64,000 nucleotides of DNA from Bacillus sp. JCM 19058. GTDB taxonomy: Bacteria; Bacillota; Bacilli; Bacillales_H; Bacillaceae_D. The DNA is taken from positions 17,331-81,330 of the forward strand of contig BAXO01000010.1 in the NCBI GenBank assembly GCA_001310555.1. Direction: 5' to 3'. This document shows positions 53,376 to 64,000 of the stretch, one piece after another. A program made the position numbers and the translations under genes. Numbering within the stretch: the stretch's first letter is position 1; each line of letters begins with the position of its first letter. The notes below the pieces were generated by a model. That model saw nothing but the letters and a program-made list of their open reading frames with translations. It was not told the DNA's origin and ran no database searches.

Positions 53376-54198
53376 ATGAACTGGATTTACCCTGTGACGA
53401 TCATTTTTTTACAGCTTGAGTGTATTTGGCTACTTTATTGATTTCATACAGAATAACCGGAAGGCCAATCGCCTGGCTTTCTGGTTGCTTTCCGTTGTAT
53501 GGGGATTGCAAACGATTTTCTTTGTTTATCGAGCAATCGAGCTTGGACGATTGCCGCTCATTACTCCGTTTGAAGGGCTCTTTTTTTATGCATGGGCAGT
53601 CGTAACGCTATCTTTGATCATTAACCGATTTCATCGAGTGGACTTTCTCGTTTTCTTTCTGAATATCGTAGGATTTAGCATGATGGCTTTCAGCTTATTT
53701 TCTCCTGATGGAGATATCCCAGCTGCACTCAATGCTCTGCTCGCTTCAGAGTTGATGATAATTCATGTCGGATTTATTTTGCTTTCCTATGTCGCATTTA
53801 CGTTGGCGTTTGCGTTTTCAATGATGTATGCGCTCCAGCATCATCTACTGAAACAAAAGGAGTGGGGGAAACGACTGCTTCGGCTCGGCTCACTTTCCAA
53901 GCTCGATCGCTTTGCCTATTGGTCGACGATGACCGGTGTGCCGTTTCTTATGATCGGACTGATTCTCGGATTTGTTTGGGCCGTGCATCAGCTTGGCATA
54001 ATACCGATTCTCGACAGTAAAGTACTCGGCTCGTTACTGACGCTGCTCATTTATATTTCCTATCTATACGAGCGGACTGTTAAAAAGCGGCGCGGTTACA
54101 ATATGTCGCTTTTGAATATTGCTGGATTTTTAATGCTATTGATTAATTATTTCCTTTCAGGGAATTTTTCTAGCTTTCATTTATGGTATATTAACTAG
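53376..54198 (+). CDS. hemX: HemX, cytochrome-c-assembly-like membrane protein, one frameshift
   Basis: Polytopic membrane protein (about 274 aa, eight hydrophobic spans) of the HemX/CcsA-like family that modulates HemA level in Bacillus. It starts MNWIYPVTIIFYSLSVFGYF behind AAGGAG; a seven-T run near 53403-53409 should be six. Conserved sequence includes PLITPFEGLFFYAWAVV and MIIHVGFILLSYVAFTLAF. The C terminus is NYFLSGNFSSFHLWYIN. hemC follows after 50 bases. Confidence 0.92.
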
Positions 54199-54248
54199 AT
54201 TGTTTGCCAATAAACGTATAATGAATATGAAATGGAGGCAGGTGGACA

Positions 54249-55172
<924 letters not shown>

Positions 55173-55186
<14 letters not shown>

Positions 55187-55965
55187 TCAGCCTTTGGCAG
55201 GGAAGACGATTCTCGTGACCCGTGCAAAAGAGCAAACCTCGGAGCTCGTTCAACAAGTGAAGGCAGTCGGTGGACGGACGGTGGAGCTGCCGTTAATTTC
55301 TTTGAAAAAAACCGATTTTGCATTACGAAGACCTGAGCTTTTTTTCAGAGCTCTCCACGTATGACTGGCTCGTGTTTACGAGCGTAAACGGTGTTCGTTA
55401 TTTTATGGATGCCTTTACGACAGCTTCGCCGGGAATACAGCTTCCTCGTATTGCCGCCGTCGGCGAGAAAACAGCGCAAATGCTTGAACATTATCGGCTC
55501 AGCGCTGATATCGTGCCATCGGAATATGTAGCCGAGGAGCTGCTGAACGAGCTTCGCCAAACGATCCAAAAAGGTGAACGGGTCTTAATTCCACGCGGTA
55601 ATCTGGGGAGGCAGCTCCTTGTTGAAGAGCTGGAAAAGCACGGTGCTGAAGTAACTGAATTAGTTGTGTATGTAACAGAACGCCCGGCTGGTGCAGGAGT
55701 AGCATTAGACAGGGCTTTTTCCGAAGAAACAATCGATGTAATCACTTTGACAAGCTCATCGACGGTCCGGAATTTTCATGAACTGATCCGGGAATATCGA
55801 GGAGAAGGTACAATAACGAAAGTACCGATCGCCTGTATTGGTCCAATTGCTGCAAAAGCAGCAGAAACGCTTGGCTTAACCGTTCAGATCATGCCAGAGC
55901 GGTACACGATAGAAGCTTTGGTTACCGCGATATGTGATTACTTCAAGGAGGAGGAACGAAATTGA
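55173..55965 (+). CDS. hemD: Uroporphyrinogen-III synthase, one frameshift
   Basis: Closes and inverts ring D of hydroxymethylbilane; about 263 aa. Low conservation is normal for this family; recognisable parts are [49 protein letters not shown] and [17 protein letters not shown] seven-A run near 55304 is one base long; corrected, [20 protein letters not shown] joins both halves. The start overlaps hemC; an alternative Met lies two codons later. Its stop overlaps the hemB start. Confidence 0.9.
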
Positions 55966-56936
55966 AGGAACTCGAATTTAAACGACATCGCCGGCTGCGT
56001 CAGACGGCTACGATTCGGGGAATGGTGAGAGAAACCCGTCTGCACCCTACCGATTTCATTTACCCGATTTTTGTCACTGAAGGAAAGCAAAGGAAACAGG
56101 AAATCAAATCAATGCCTGGAGTGTATCAGTGGTCACTTGATCTCGTTGAGCAGGAAGTAGACGAAGTCATCTCCCTCGGAATTCCGGCCATTATCTTGTT
56201 TGGGATTCCGGCTGAAAAGGATGAGAAAGGCTCCCATGCTTACGATGAGAATGGGATCGTCCAAAAAGCGCTTCGTCAGCTAAAAGAAAAGTATCCTGAA
56301 CTGACGATTATTGCTGATACTTGTCTTTGTCAATTTACGGAACACGGTCACTGCGGCGTCATCGAAGCAGGTAAGGTGTTGAATGATCCTTCGCTTGAAT
56401 TATTGGCGAGAACGGCAGTATCCCAAGCGGAAGCAGGGGCGGATATTATTGCACCCTCGAATATGATGGACGGCTTTGTCAAGGCGATTCGGACTGGGCT
56501 CGATCAGGCCGGCTATGAGCATGTGCCGATTATGTCCTATGCGGTTAAATACGCTTCCGCCTTTTACGGTCCGTTCCGGGATGCGGCCCATAGCTCACCG
56601 CAATTTGGCGACCGCAAAACGTATCAAATGGATCCTGCCAATCGTGAAGAAGCCTTGCGTGAAGCGAAATCCGATTTAGAAGAAGGAGCGGATTTCATAA
56701 TTGTCAAGCCAGCTCTTTCTTATTTGGACATTATTCGTGAGGTGAAGAATTTCTCGGGCTCTCCGGTAGTGGCCTATAATGTTAGCGGTGAATACGCGAT
56801 GATTAAAGCAGCCAGTCAAAACGGTTGGATCGACGAAAAGGGAACGGTGCTTGAGAAGCTAACGAGTATGAAGCGAGCAGGGGCCGATTTAATTTTGACT
56901 TACTATGCTAAGGATGCCGCCCGCTGGCTAACTTAA
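55962..56936 (+). CDS. hemB: Delta-aminolevulinic acid dehydratase (porphobilinogen synthase)
   Basis: Intact 324-aa enzyme joining two aminolevulinates. The zinc-type cysteines are in [14 protein letters not shown]; the two Schiff-base lysines are in [19 protein letters not shown] and [21 protein letters not shown] sequence ([16 protein letters not shown]) follows. TTG start with an excellent AAGGAGGAGG, overlapping the hemD stop by three bases. Confidence 0.97.
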   Translation: MKELEFKRHRRLRQTATIRGMVRETRLHPTDFIYPIFVTEGKQRKQEIKSMPGVYQWSLDLVEQEVDEVISLGIPAIILFGIPAEKDEKGSHAYDENGIVQKALRQLKEKYPELTIIADTCLCQFTEHGHCGVIEAGKVLNDPSLELLARTAVSQAEAGADIIAPSNMMDGFVKAIRTGLDQAGYEHVPIMSYAVKYASAFYGPFRDAAHSSPQFGDRKTYQMDPANREEALREAKSDLEEGADFIIVKPALSYLDIIREVKNFSGSPVVAYNVSGEYAMIKAASQNGWIDEKGTVLEKLTSMKRAGADLILTYYAKDAARWLT

Positions 56937-57055
56937 AGAATAGTAAAGGTGCGGAGAATACCTTTCTAAGCAAAAAAATATAGAAACGAGTATTAATATC
57001 AATAAAACGGTTAAGGCCGTCAGACTATTCATAGTTTAAGAGGGAGGAATTGTCG

Positions 57056-58342
57056 ATGCGGAGTTTCACGAAATCACGAGCAGCTTTCTCAAAAGCAAGA
57101 CCATTAATGCCGGGTGGAGTCAACAGCCAGTCCGCGCATTTAAGTCAGTCAAGATGGACCCGGTTTATATGGAACGTGGCAAAGGCTCGAAAATATACGA
57201 TCTGGATGGGAATGAGTACATCGATTACGTACTTTCCTGGGGACCGCTCATTCTTGGACATGCTGATGAACGAGTAGTGACTGAAGTAAAAAAGGCAGCT
57301 GAGCTTGGTACGAGCTTTGGCGCACCAAATGAGCTGGAAACTAAGCTGGCCGAGCTGGTCATTGAGCGTGTACCGTCGATTGAATGGTGCGGATGGTCAA
57401 TTCCGGTACGGAAGCAACAATGAGCGCTTTACGATTGGCACGCGGTTTCACCGGGCGAAACAAAATTCTTAAGTTTACTGGCTGTTACCATGGTCATGGC
57501 GACTCGCTTCTAATTAAGGCGGGTTCGGGAGTAGCGACGCTCGCTTGCCCGATAGTCCGGGAGTGCCAGATTCTATTGCCCAAAATACGTTAACTGTACC
57601 TTACAACGATTTAGAGAGCGCAACACTAGCTTTTGAACGGTTTGGTAGCGATATTGCTGCTGTCATAGTTGAACCTGTCGCAGGCAATATGGGCGTTGTT
57701 CCACCTGAACCCGGTTTTCTCGAGGGATTGCGTCAGTTGACAGAATCTAGTGGAAGCCTGCTCATTTTCGATGAAGTGATGACTGGCTTCAGGGTAGACT
57801 ATCATTGTGCACAGGGCAAGTTTGGTATTATGCCGGATTTAACCTGTCTCGGCAAAGTCATCGGTGGCGGCCTCCCGGTCGGTGCCTTTGGCGGCAAACG
57901 TGAAATCATGGAACGAATTGCTCCGGAGGGACCTATTTATCAAGCAGGAACCTTATCCGGCAACCCGCTTGCGATGACAGCAGGCTACGAGACGCTTTCG
58001 CAGCTGAAGAAAACAGACTATGAAGTGTTTAATAAGCTGGCTGAACGGCTTGAGATGGGGCTGTCTGCGGCTGCTGCCAACTATCAAATTCCTCACTACA
58101 TTAATCGCATCGGTTCAATGGTGGGTTTCTTCTTTACAGACGAAAAGGTAGTGAACTTCGAAACAGCGAGCAGTTCCAACCTTGACTACTTTACTCGTTA
58201 TTTTCAAGAGATGCTCAGACAAGGAATATCGTTGCCTCCATCTCAATTCGAAGGAATGTTTTTATCGACGAAGCATACTGAAGCAGATATCGAGCAAACG
58301 ATCGCTGCGGCTGAAGCTGCGTTTGCAAAATTGCAGGGCTGA
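57056..58342 (+). CDS. hemL: Glutamate-1-semialdehyde 2,1-aminomutase, three frameshifts
   Basis: PLP enzyme making aminolevulinate from the HemA product; about 429 aa. Motifs: [82 protein letters not shown] and the PLP lysine in [17 protein letters not shown]. Single bases are lost near 57130 (C), 57387 (A) and 57542 (G); each restores the family sequence. AGGGAGG precedes the start. Last gene of the haem operon. Confidence 0.95.
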
Positions 58343-58351
58343 GCATTGGAA

Positions 58352-58392
58352 CATGCCGGCAGAAGGGCTTACCCTTCTGTCGGTATTTTTTT
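58352..58392 (+). terminator. Terminator of the hem operon
   Basis: TGCCGGCAGAAGGG and CCCTTCTGTCGGTA pair around a four-base loop; seven T follow. Confidence 0.85.
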
Positions 58393-58584
58393 GTGCATAA
58401 ACTATTTATTAAGACTTCGTTAGGTGTAAGCATTACTGATGGAACGGCAATGCGTATAATGGGTTAATAGAAAAACGGACTAGCTAATGGGGCTGTCAAC
58501 TGCTCGAGTGAATCGTAGCTAATAGAATAGCAGCACCCATCGAAACGATAATTATAAAGCTTATCCTCGTCTTATCAATTCTTT

Positions 58585-58614
58585 ATCATAATCGCTAGTA
58601 ACTTGTCATAAAGT
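58585..58614 (+). promoter_or_regulatory. Possible sigma-E promoter of spoVID
   Basis: A -10-like CATAAAGT (58607-58614) follows an ATA-containing -35 region (about 58588) at 16 bases, resembling the sigma-E consensus. spoVID is sigma-E controlled in B. subtilis. Weak by itself. Confidence 0.35.
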
Positions 58615-58676
58615 GATATTGTACTGAACGTGCGCGACCCGATGAATGGAAGAACGAAGATGAGGAGGAATGTATT

Positions 58677-60270
58677 GTGGCACAAGAGCATCCGTCAAAG
58701 CTATCGTTTTCAATTGAAGAATCGGTTTGGCTAAATAAAGGAGAAGAGATCGAGGAAATCGTTGGAATGTCGTTAGAGCCTGAGATTACGATCGAAGAGC
58801 AGAGTCAGCATGTGGTCATTAAAGGTGGATTGAGATTAATTGGAGAATATCGTTCAAGCCGGCATAAGGAAGGAGACGGTGAAGAAGAGCTCATTGAAGA
58901 ACAGACCGTATTCCGTTCGGTGGAGGAGTTATCTGTGGCAGAGGATGGGACAGGGAGATCAAACATTTCTTTCCGATTGATGTCACGATCCCGTTAAGTC
59001 GAATCCAAAGCTTGATGAAATCTACGTACAGGTGGATTCTTTTGATTACGATTTACCAGAAAAAAGCTGCATTCAATTAACAGCAGACGTCAGCATTAGT
59101 GGAATGACTCAAGAACAAGAGTCCAGGAATGAGCCTGTCGCTACGGAAAGAGAAAGGGAGGTTCCACCAATTAATCCTCTTGCCCAGCCATTTTCTTTCG
59201 AAGCGCGAAAAAAAAGCATGAGGCTGCGGAACCGCTCGTCTTTCAGCAAGCAAATAAAGAGGAAACGAAACTAGAAAAAGCGCCGGTACGAGAGGATGTC
59301 GCTCCGGCCGCAAAAGAAGAAAAGCGAACGTGGGAACGGTTGCTATCTAGCGAAAAGGAAGGCGCCCGCCAGTTGAGAGACCGTCTCTTCAGAATGAGAA
59401 GGAAGCCCATGCAGAAGAACCTTCCGTCGTAAATAAGGAAGAAGCGAGCGATGGAAAAACGGAGGCAACACGAATACCGCAATATCACTCGGAGAAAGCG
59501 GAAGAAGCATCACATGAACATCAGTTAGAGAATCGGGCGGAATCATGGTACCGATGAGGCAATCTGAAGAACGAGCAAAAGAACCGTTCCAGGAACACCA
59601 GTCCGAACAGCGGATAAAAGAATCGGAATTAAAGAGCCAGCCCGATGTACAAAGGAAGGAGTCGTCAAAGACTCAAGCTGAAGAACGAGCGAAAGAACCA
59701 ACGCCAATAAGACAGCCCGAGGAACGAGCAGAGGAATTCGCGGCAATGAGACAGTCAGGAGAGAAGGTAGGAGAGCCATCGCAAAGACGACAACCTAATG
59801 ACAAAGAAGAGGAATCGGCGCCAGCGGGGCAATATGAAGAGCGAATAGAGAAGACAGAGCAAGAGCGCCAATCGGCCGAAGGACATCAGGAAGGAGAGCA
59901 AGCAGCGGAGCTCACAGAAGAGACTACGATGGAACGTCAAGAAACGAAAGTGACATTAGCGCCGCAGAAACAAGAAACCGTTGAACAAAGCGGAGAGGCG
60001 GACGGAGATCCAGGAGAAGATGAAGCAGTAGCTGAAAAGGGAAGGCAAAGGGAAGAAAATGCGTTATATTTAACAAAAATGCTAACAAAGGACGGCGAAG
60101 AAAAGTTTTCGAAGTGGAAAATGTGCATTATTCAGGAAAATGAATCGCTCGATCTTATTGCAGAACGGTATGACGTCAGTACAAGTCAACTTGCTCGTTT
60201 CAATCGCTTGGAAGAAGAGCAAGTCGAGGAAGGGCAAATACTTTATATTCCCGCTTCAAATGAATCGTAG
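58677..60270 (+). CDS. spoVID: Spore morphogenetic protein SpoVID, several frameshifts
   Basis: Coat-encasement protein on the forespore surface. The conserved N-terminal domain begins LSFSIEESVWLNKGEEIEEI and GMSLEPEITIEEQSQHVVIKG. A long, acidic, low-complexity middle (about 59150-60020) is rich in Glu, Lys, Gln and Arg with imperfect RQSEERAKEP-type repeats. The C-terminal LysM domain is IIQENESLDLIAERYDVS through QVEEGQILYIPASNES. The frame changes at least four times (near 58960, 59015, 59210 and 59390-59545). GTG start behind GAGGAGG. The large variable middle is normal for SpoVID, so exact frame joins there are uncertain. Confidence 0.88.
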
Positions 60271-60282
60271 AGGAGAAATCAT

Positions 60283-61200
60283 ATGGAGTTGCTCGATTAC
60301 TTAAAGGAACGGTACCCATTTCGAAAGGTCGAATTTGTTAATCATAACTTAATCGAAACGGAGCAAGGCTTGAAACGAATTCGATATTGGGAAAATAAAG
60401 AGCTGTTGGATTGGCATATTGAATGGCGTGACCGTTGCAGTGTCACGCCTTGTATACTTATCGATCGAATGATTCGCACGAAGGATAAGCAGGCTTTTGC
60501 AAGGTGGGAGAATGGTTGGCTGACGGTTCACGATGAGCTCAACGATAGCTTCAAGCAAAATGGGAAGGAAGCGGTTTGGGGGCAGTTGCTTGGTACCATG
60601 ATTAAGCATGGTCTGACGGCTGAAACAAAGGTAACGGCGAAAGAAAAGCAGTCCCCTAAGTTTAACAAGCTGCCCCTCCACACAGTGAAGCTGGACGAAG
60701 GGCAGCGCCAATTATTGCAACGCTGTATCGAGGAATCGAACTATCGAGTGAAGAAGAGTGAGCAGCTATTAACAAGGAGCAGAGACGAAGTGCCACCCTT
60801 GCTCGATCCAATTTATTCGTTACATCAAGCACAGCAAATGTATAATATTCTCGTATGGAAAGGTGGCGATGGTAGGCCGGAAAGAAGCTATCGGTCGCTA
60901 TGTGCCTTACTCTCCGACTGGTGTGCTCAGCATGGCGAGGCTTCCTTGCAGGAGCTCTTAGACGAAATCGAGCGTGTAGGAGAGCTGTCAAGAGAGCAAT
61001 GCCTTTTACTCGTTTCGGAGTGTCTCCTTCCTTATGAGCTCGATCGGGTCGTTGATGCGTGCGAGAGCACTTCGGTTTCAGCCACGGAGCTAAAGCAGAC
61101 CGTTGACTACAGCCTGATGGAATGGGAGCGCAGCAGACACCTAGTCCAAGCCTTAAGTCGATGGGTGGATAAGAACATGAAGGTGGTGACTCAGAAGTGA
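60283..61200 (+). CDS. Unassigned spore-coat-operon protein, possibly degenerate CotS-like
   Basis: Intact 305-aa protein between spoVID and ysxE. The N-terminal 85 residues (FVNHNLIETEQGLKRIRYWE, ELLDWHIEWRD, CILIDRMIRTKDKQAFARWENGWLTVHDEL) follow the strand pattern of the kinase-like N-lobe in CotS/YsxE proteins, but kinase active-site motifs are missing and the rest is helical. Alternatively an unrelated coat protein. It starts 12 bases after spoVID with AGAGGAGAAA and overlaps ysxE by four bases, so all three are likely co-expressed in the mother cell. I know no gene here in B. subtilis. Confidence 0.7.
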   Translation: MELLDYLKERYPFRKVEFVNHNLIETEQGLKRIRYWENKELLDWHIEWRDRCSVTPCILIDRMIRTKDKQAFARWENGWLTVHDELNDSFKQNGKEAVWGQLLGTMIKHGLTAETKVTAKEKQSPKFNKLPLHTVKLDEGQRQLLQRCIEESNYRVKKSEQLLTRSRDEVPPLLDPIYSLHQAQQMYNILVWKGGDGRPERSYRSLCALLSDWCAQHGEASLQELLDEIERVGELSREQCLLLVSECLLPYELDRVVDACESTSVSATELKQTVDYSLMEWERSRHLVQALSRWVDKNMKVVTQK

Positions 61201-62201
61201 AGGAACTAGAGCCTTACCAATCGATTTTGTTTTATTACGATTTGTATCCGGAGCAGCTTGAGGATTATGGAAAAGTAAAAAAGGTGTCCACAGCAAGAGG
61301 AGATTACGCTCTGAAGGAAACGTCTATGTCACAGCTGCAAGCTGATGAGTTCATTCATGTGATGCGGAGACTGTCAAAGCTTGGCTATAAGCAAGCTGTA
61401 CCGATTTTGCCGACAAAATACGGAGAATATACTCTGTCGACAGGCTCTCATACTTATTATCTGATGCCTTGGATTGAGCCAGTCGAATATATGGGTAGAG
61501 AATCCCAGGAAGAAAAGCTGATGACGCAAATGGCCGTTATTCACCGCCTGACTGTGAAAACGCAGCCTTATTCCAAAGAGCTAGTCGATCGCTCGTTCCA
61601 ACAGCTGTTAAAACGTTGGGAGCTGCGACAGCTTGAATTGTCACGCTTTACTGATCAAGCTGAGCGGAAAGTATACATGTCACCATTTGAGCTAAGCTTT
61701 TTAACTCACGCTTATATGATCGATCAAATGGCTGAAGCGGCGAAGGAATATTTAAAGAAGTGGTATGACCAATGTTTAGAGAAGGAGAAATATAGGACGG
61801 TACTTTGTCATGGGCGCCTAGCTCATTCGCACGCTTTGTTTACCATCGAGAATGAGCCATTGCTCCTCAATTTTGAACGCGCTGGAATCGATACACCAGC
61901 GAGGGATATTGCCAGCTTTTGCCGTTACAATTTCCCGCATGCGCTTTGGTCGGAGGAGGAAGTATCCCGATGGTTCTTTCGATATGAAAAGCATTTGCCA
62001 TTACTTGAAGAAGAGAAATACCTCACTTCCGCTTATCTTAGCTTTCCAGAACCGATTGCTTACGCCGTTGAAGCCTATACGAATCGAAGACAAACGTTAA
62101 GCGAGCTTGAGCACACGCAGCGCTTGGAAAAACGGTTGCTGTCGCTGCGTAAGGTTCAACGTCTGACACAAAAATTAATCATTCCACCAGAAGAGGAATA
62201 G
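61197..62201 (+). CDS. ysxE: Spore coat protein YsxE (CotS/aminoglycoside-phosphotransferase fold)
   Basis: Intact 334-aa member of the CotS-like kinase-fold family. N-lobe elements: VKKVSTARGDYALKET, QADEFIHVMRRLSKLGYKQAVPILPTKYG and TYYLMPWIEPVEY. The catalytic-loop equivalent is TVLCHGRLAHSHALF followed by LLNFERAGIDTPARDIASF, so the usual HxDxxxxN residues are altered (HGRLAHSH) and activity is doubtful. Depends on SpoVID for coat location in B. subtilis. GTG start overlapping the previous gene; a terminator follows the stop. Confidence 0.9.
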   Translation: MKELEPYQSILFYYDLYPEQLEDYGKVKKVSTARGDYALKETSMSQLQADEFIHVMRRLSKLGYKQAVPILPTKYGEYTLSTGSHTYYLMPWIEPVEYMGRESQEEKLMTQMAVIHRLTVKTQPYSKELVDRSFQQLLKRWELRQLELSRFTDQAERKVYMSPFELSFLTHAYMIDQMAEAAKEYLKKWYDQCLEKEKYRTVLCHGRLAHSHALFTIENEPLLLNFERAGIDTPARDIASFCRYNFPHALWSEEEVSRWFFRYEKHLPLLEEEKYLTSAYLSFPEPIAYAVEAYTNRRQTLSELEHTQRLEKRLLSLRKVQRLTQKLIIPPEEE

Positions 62202-62242
62202 CAAAAGCACTTCCCATAAGGTGCTTTTGCTATCCCTTTTTT
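62202..62242 (+). terminator. Terminator after ysxE
   Basis: GCAAAAGCACTT and AAGGTGCTTTTGC pair around a short loop; CTATCCCTTTTTTTC follows. Confidence 0.7.
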
Positions 62243-62258
62243 TCTATATGGAAATGCT

Positions 62259-62459
62259 TTAAAATATGTCAAACTTCAGGCAGCAAAAAAGCACAATCAA
62301 CAAGGTGATCAGCACGACGTCTATCGTAGTTGGGAACAAGAAGGTCCGTAACAGCTGAAAAATAATGATCGGAATCAGACATTGAATACATATAGCGCGA
62401 AATCGCCACCATTTCTTCGGAGGTGGATGAGAATTAAACCCTTTAAAGTGACGCGGCAT
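62259..62459 (-). CDS. Small membrane protein (66 aa)
   Basis: Minus-strand ORF beginning MPRHFKGFNSHPPPKKWWRF, then two hydrophobic spans (IQCLIPIIIFQLLRTFLF and TIDVVLITLLIVLFCCL). GGAGGG lies seven bases before the chosen ATG; a TTG two codons upstream is the alternative. The proline-aromatic N terminus with two spans suggests a conserved small Bacillus membrane protein, but I cannot name it. Confidence 0.65.
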   Translation of the reverse strand: MPRHFKGFNSHPPPKKWWRFRAICIQCLIPIIIFQLLRTFLFPTTIDVVLITLLIVLFCCLKFDIF

Positions 62460-62653
62460 GGACAAGCCCTCCTTACAATTTTGCGATTACTATATGCTAT
62501 GCACATCCGCCCTTGGTGTGTTGAGGAGCGGCAGCACGCCTTCTCTATTTTATGAGCCAGCACTTTATCGCCTGTAGGTCGGTCACTGAAAACTTGCCCC
62601 TTCTTTTTCAGGAATGGTAAAATAGAAGCAGATAATCGAAGGTAGGGATCGAT

Positions 62654-63677
62654 GTGGCAACCATTTATGATATTGCAAAAATAGCCGATGTTTCGCCGAT
62701 GACAGTATCCAGAGTATTGAATAACAAGAAAAATATTAGCGATGCTACCCGGAAAAAGGTATTAAAAGCAGCAGAGGAATTAAACTATATTCCTAATTTA
62801 GCTGCAAGAAGCCTTCAGTCCAAAAAATCAAGCCTGCTCGCATTATTAATCACTGATATTACGAACCCATTTTTTTTACTGTTATCGCTCGCGGAGCTGA
62901 GGACAAGGCGAATCAAATGGCTATCAAATGCTCCTATGCAATACGGATGAAGAAATAGAAAAGGAATCCGATTATATCGATAAATTAATTTCGACCGGTG
63001 TTGATGGTGTGCTCATTACACCGACGGGAGTCATGTCTCGAAAAAATCTGAAAAAGCTTCAAAAATATAATATTCCCTATACTTTAATCGATCGAAAAAT
63101 CGATCAGGCTGAGTGCGATTTGGTGTTAGGCGACAATCATGCCGGAACGAAAAATATTATCCAGCACTTTATTGATAACGGGCATAAACGGATAGGGATG
63201 ATTCATGCGCCGTTAGATATATCAACGGCGGAGGAAAGATACGAGGCGTATATGGATACGTTAAGAGCAAATCAGCTTCCTTTTGATGAAAAGCTCGTCA
63301 TTCAAAGCCATTATAAGAAGGATAAAGGCTCCGATCTCATCGCCCCATTTTACGAGTTACCGAAAAACGAGCGACCGACCGCAATTTTTGCTGCGAATAA
63401 CTTTATCGCAATCGATTCGATCCGAGCCTTAAACGAACGAGGCATTCGTGTCCCGGAGGATATGGCGATTGCTTGCTTTGACGATCTCGATCCTTATTTG
63501 AGCCTCGAGCCTTTTTTAACTGTATCCTCGCAGCCTGCTTACGATTTTGGCTATACAGGTGTTCAGTTTTTAATTGAGCGAGTCGAAGGAAATGCGCCGC
63601 CATCGTACCGAAAAATTGTGCTGCAATCGGAGTTACTAATTAGAAAATCCTCGCTAAATACTCAGTTCAGGTATTAA
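62654..63677 (+). CDS. LacI-family transcriptional regulator, two frameshifts
   Basis: Sugar-responsive repressor, about 340 aa. The helix-turn-helix and hinge read MATIYDIAKIADVSPMTVSR, VLNNKKNISDATRKKVLKAA and YIPNLAARSLQSKKS. The periplasmic-binding-protein-like domain contains LITDITNPFFTVIARGAED (after correcting an eight-T run near 62870-62877), MLLCNTDEEIEKE (after restoring one G near 62922), VLGDNHAGTKNIIQHFIDNGHKRIGMIHAP and FAANNFIAIDSIRALNERGIRVPEDMAIACFDD. GTG start behind GGTAGGG. It probably binds the palindrome at 63961-63976 ahead of the next gene. Effector unknown. Confidence 0.9.
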
Positions 63678-63930
63678 TATGACTAAGCAGGCATGAGACA
63701 ACGGCTAGTTTGAGAAGGAAAAACACCTAGAAGCGAATTCATCCATATTTGCTCCTAGGTGTTTTTTAACTCATTCATTTTTGAGTTGCTTCCCCCTTAG
63801 GGTGAGGCGAAATCAACGGCTCGTCATGGACAATTTAAAGCGAAACTTTAAAGCGGAATTCGAGCTTGATTTGCTCTGTCCTGGAAAACAAAGCGAGAAG
63901 CGTCTTTACATTTCAATCGAACGACAACTC
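63678..63930. other. Intergenic after the LacI-family gene
   Basis: A terminator-like hairpin AACACCTAG(A)AGC / GCTCCTAGGTGTT with six T lies at about 63721-63768. No gene recognised; the following promoter is listed separately. Confidence 0.55.
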
Positions 63931-63976
63931 TTGATCTTATCGGCCGTTGATGATATATTTTTGTTATCGATAACAA
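63931..63976 (+). promoter_or_regulatory. Promoter with perfect palindromic LacI-type operator
   Basis: TTGATC (63931-63936), 17 bases, TATATT (63954-63959), directly followed by TTGTTATCGATAACAA (63961-63976), a perfect 16-bp palindrome over the expected transcription start. GGAGGTG follows at 63981, so the next gene begins at the window edge. Confidence 0.75.
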
Positions 63977-64000
63977 TTATGGAGGTGACTATCATCCGCA

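Overview
The window is one continuous chromosomal segment of a spore-forming member of the Bacillaceae. The evidence is the gene order: mutS2-yshE-lcfA-fadR-fadB-etfB-etfA-trxA-uvrC-yslB-sdhCAB-gerE-racE-gerM-rph-ysnA-ysnB-ilvBHC-leuABCD-ysoA-tig-clpX-lonB-lonA-engB-hemAXCDBL-spoVID-ysxE follows the Bacillus subtilis order almost gene for gene. Sporulation genes (gerE, gerM, spoVID, ysxE), a FadR operator, a cre box and a leucine T-box agree with this. Species cannot be fixed from sequence alone.

Layout. 1-1960: 3' end of mutS2, yshE, a tiny membrane peptide. 2000-8900: beta-oxidation and electron-transfer block (lcfA, fadR, fadB, etfB, etfA), interrupted by a lipoprotein gene (- strand) and a NUDIX gene. 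8960-11870: accessory island with a TetR regulator, two CopZ-like HMA peptides, a TipAS-like protein, an SRPBCC protein and a peroxiredoxin-like protein. 12660-20310: trxA, uvrC, yslB, a Ktr/Trk potassium channel subunit and the succinate dehydrogenase operon. 20690-28760: gerE, ptsHI (not at this place in B. subtilis), a MarR regulator, racE, gerM, rph, ysnA, ysnB. 28860-29850: tRNA-Gly(UCC), a tRNA-Arg(UCU) gene split by a group I intron, and a deleted tRNA-Arg relic. 29850-31280: non-coding or decayed DNA. 31285-41540: branched-chain amino acid synthesis (ilvD, Leu T-box, ilvBHC, leuABCD). 41860-51560: ysoA and the protein-folding/proteolysis group (tig, clpX, lonB, lonA) plus engB. 51980-58350: haem synthesis from glutamyl-tRNA to uroporphyrinogen III. 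58670-62470: spore-coat genes. 62650-64000: a LacI-family regulator and, at the edge, a promoter with a perfect palindromic operator for a gene that lies outside.

A second feature of the window is technical. About 80 single-base indels break otherwise well-conserved genes, including essential ones (racE, rph, hemA, engB, sdhA). Most insertions are one or two extra A/T in runs of six or more. Most deletions remove one base of a short doublet or triplet. I treat these as sequencing or assembly errors, give each gene its full reconstructed extent, and keep type CDS. Apparently intact genes include fadR, etfB, the SRPBCC and peroxiredoxin-like genes, trxA, sdhC, ptsH, ysnB, ilvC, leuB, leuD, ysoA, hemB and ysxE.

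The most interesting object is the tRNA-Arg(UCU) gene at 28945-29323. Its anticodon loop is interrupted by a 302-nt sequence with group I core motifs, a P1 pairing across the splice site and a terminal G. No homing-endonuclease ORF is present.
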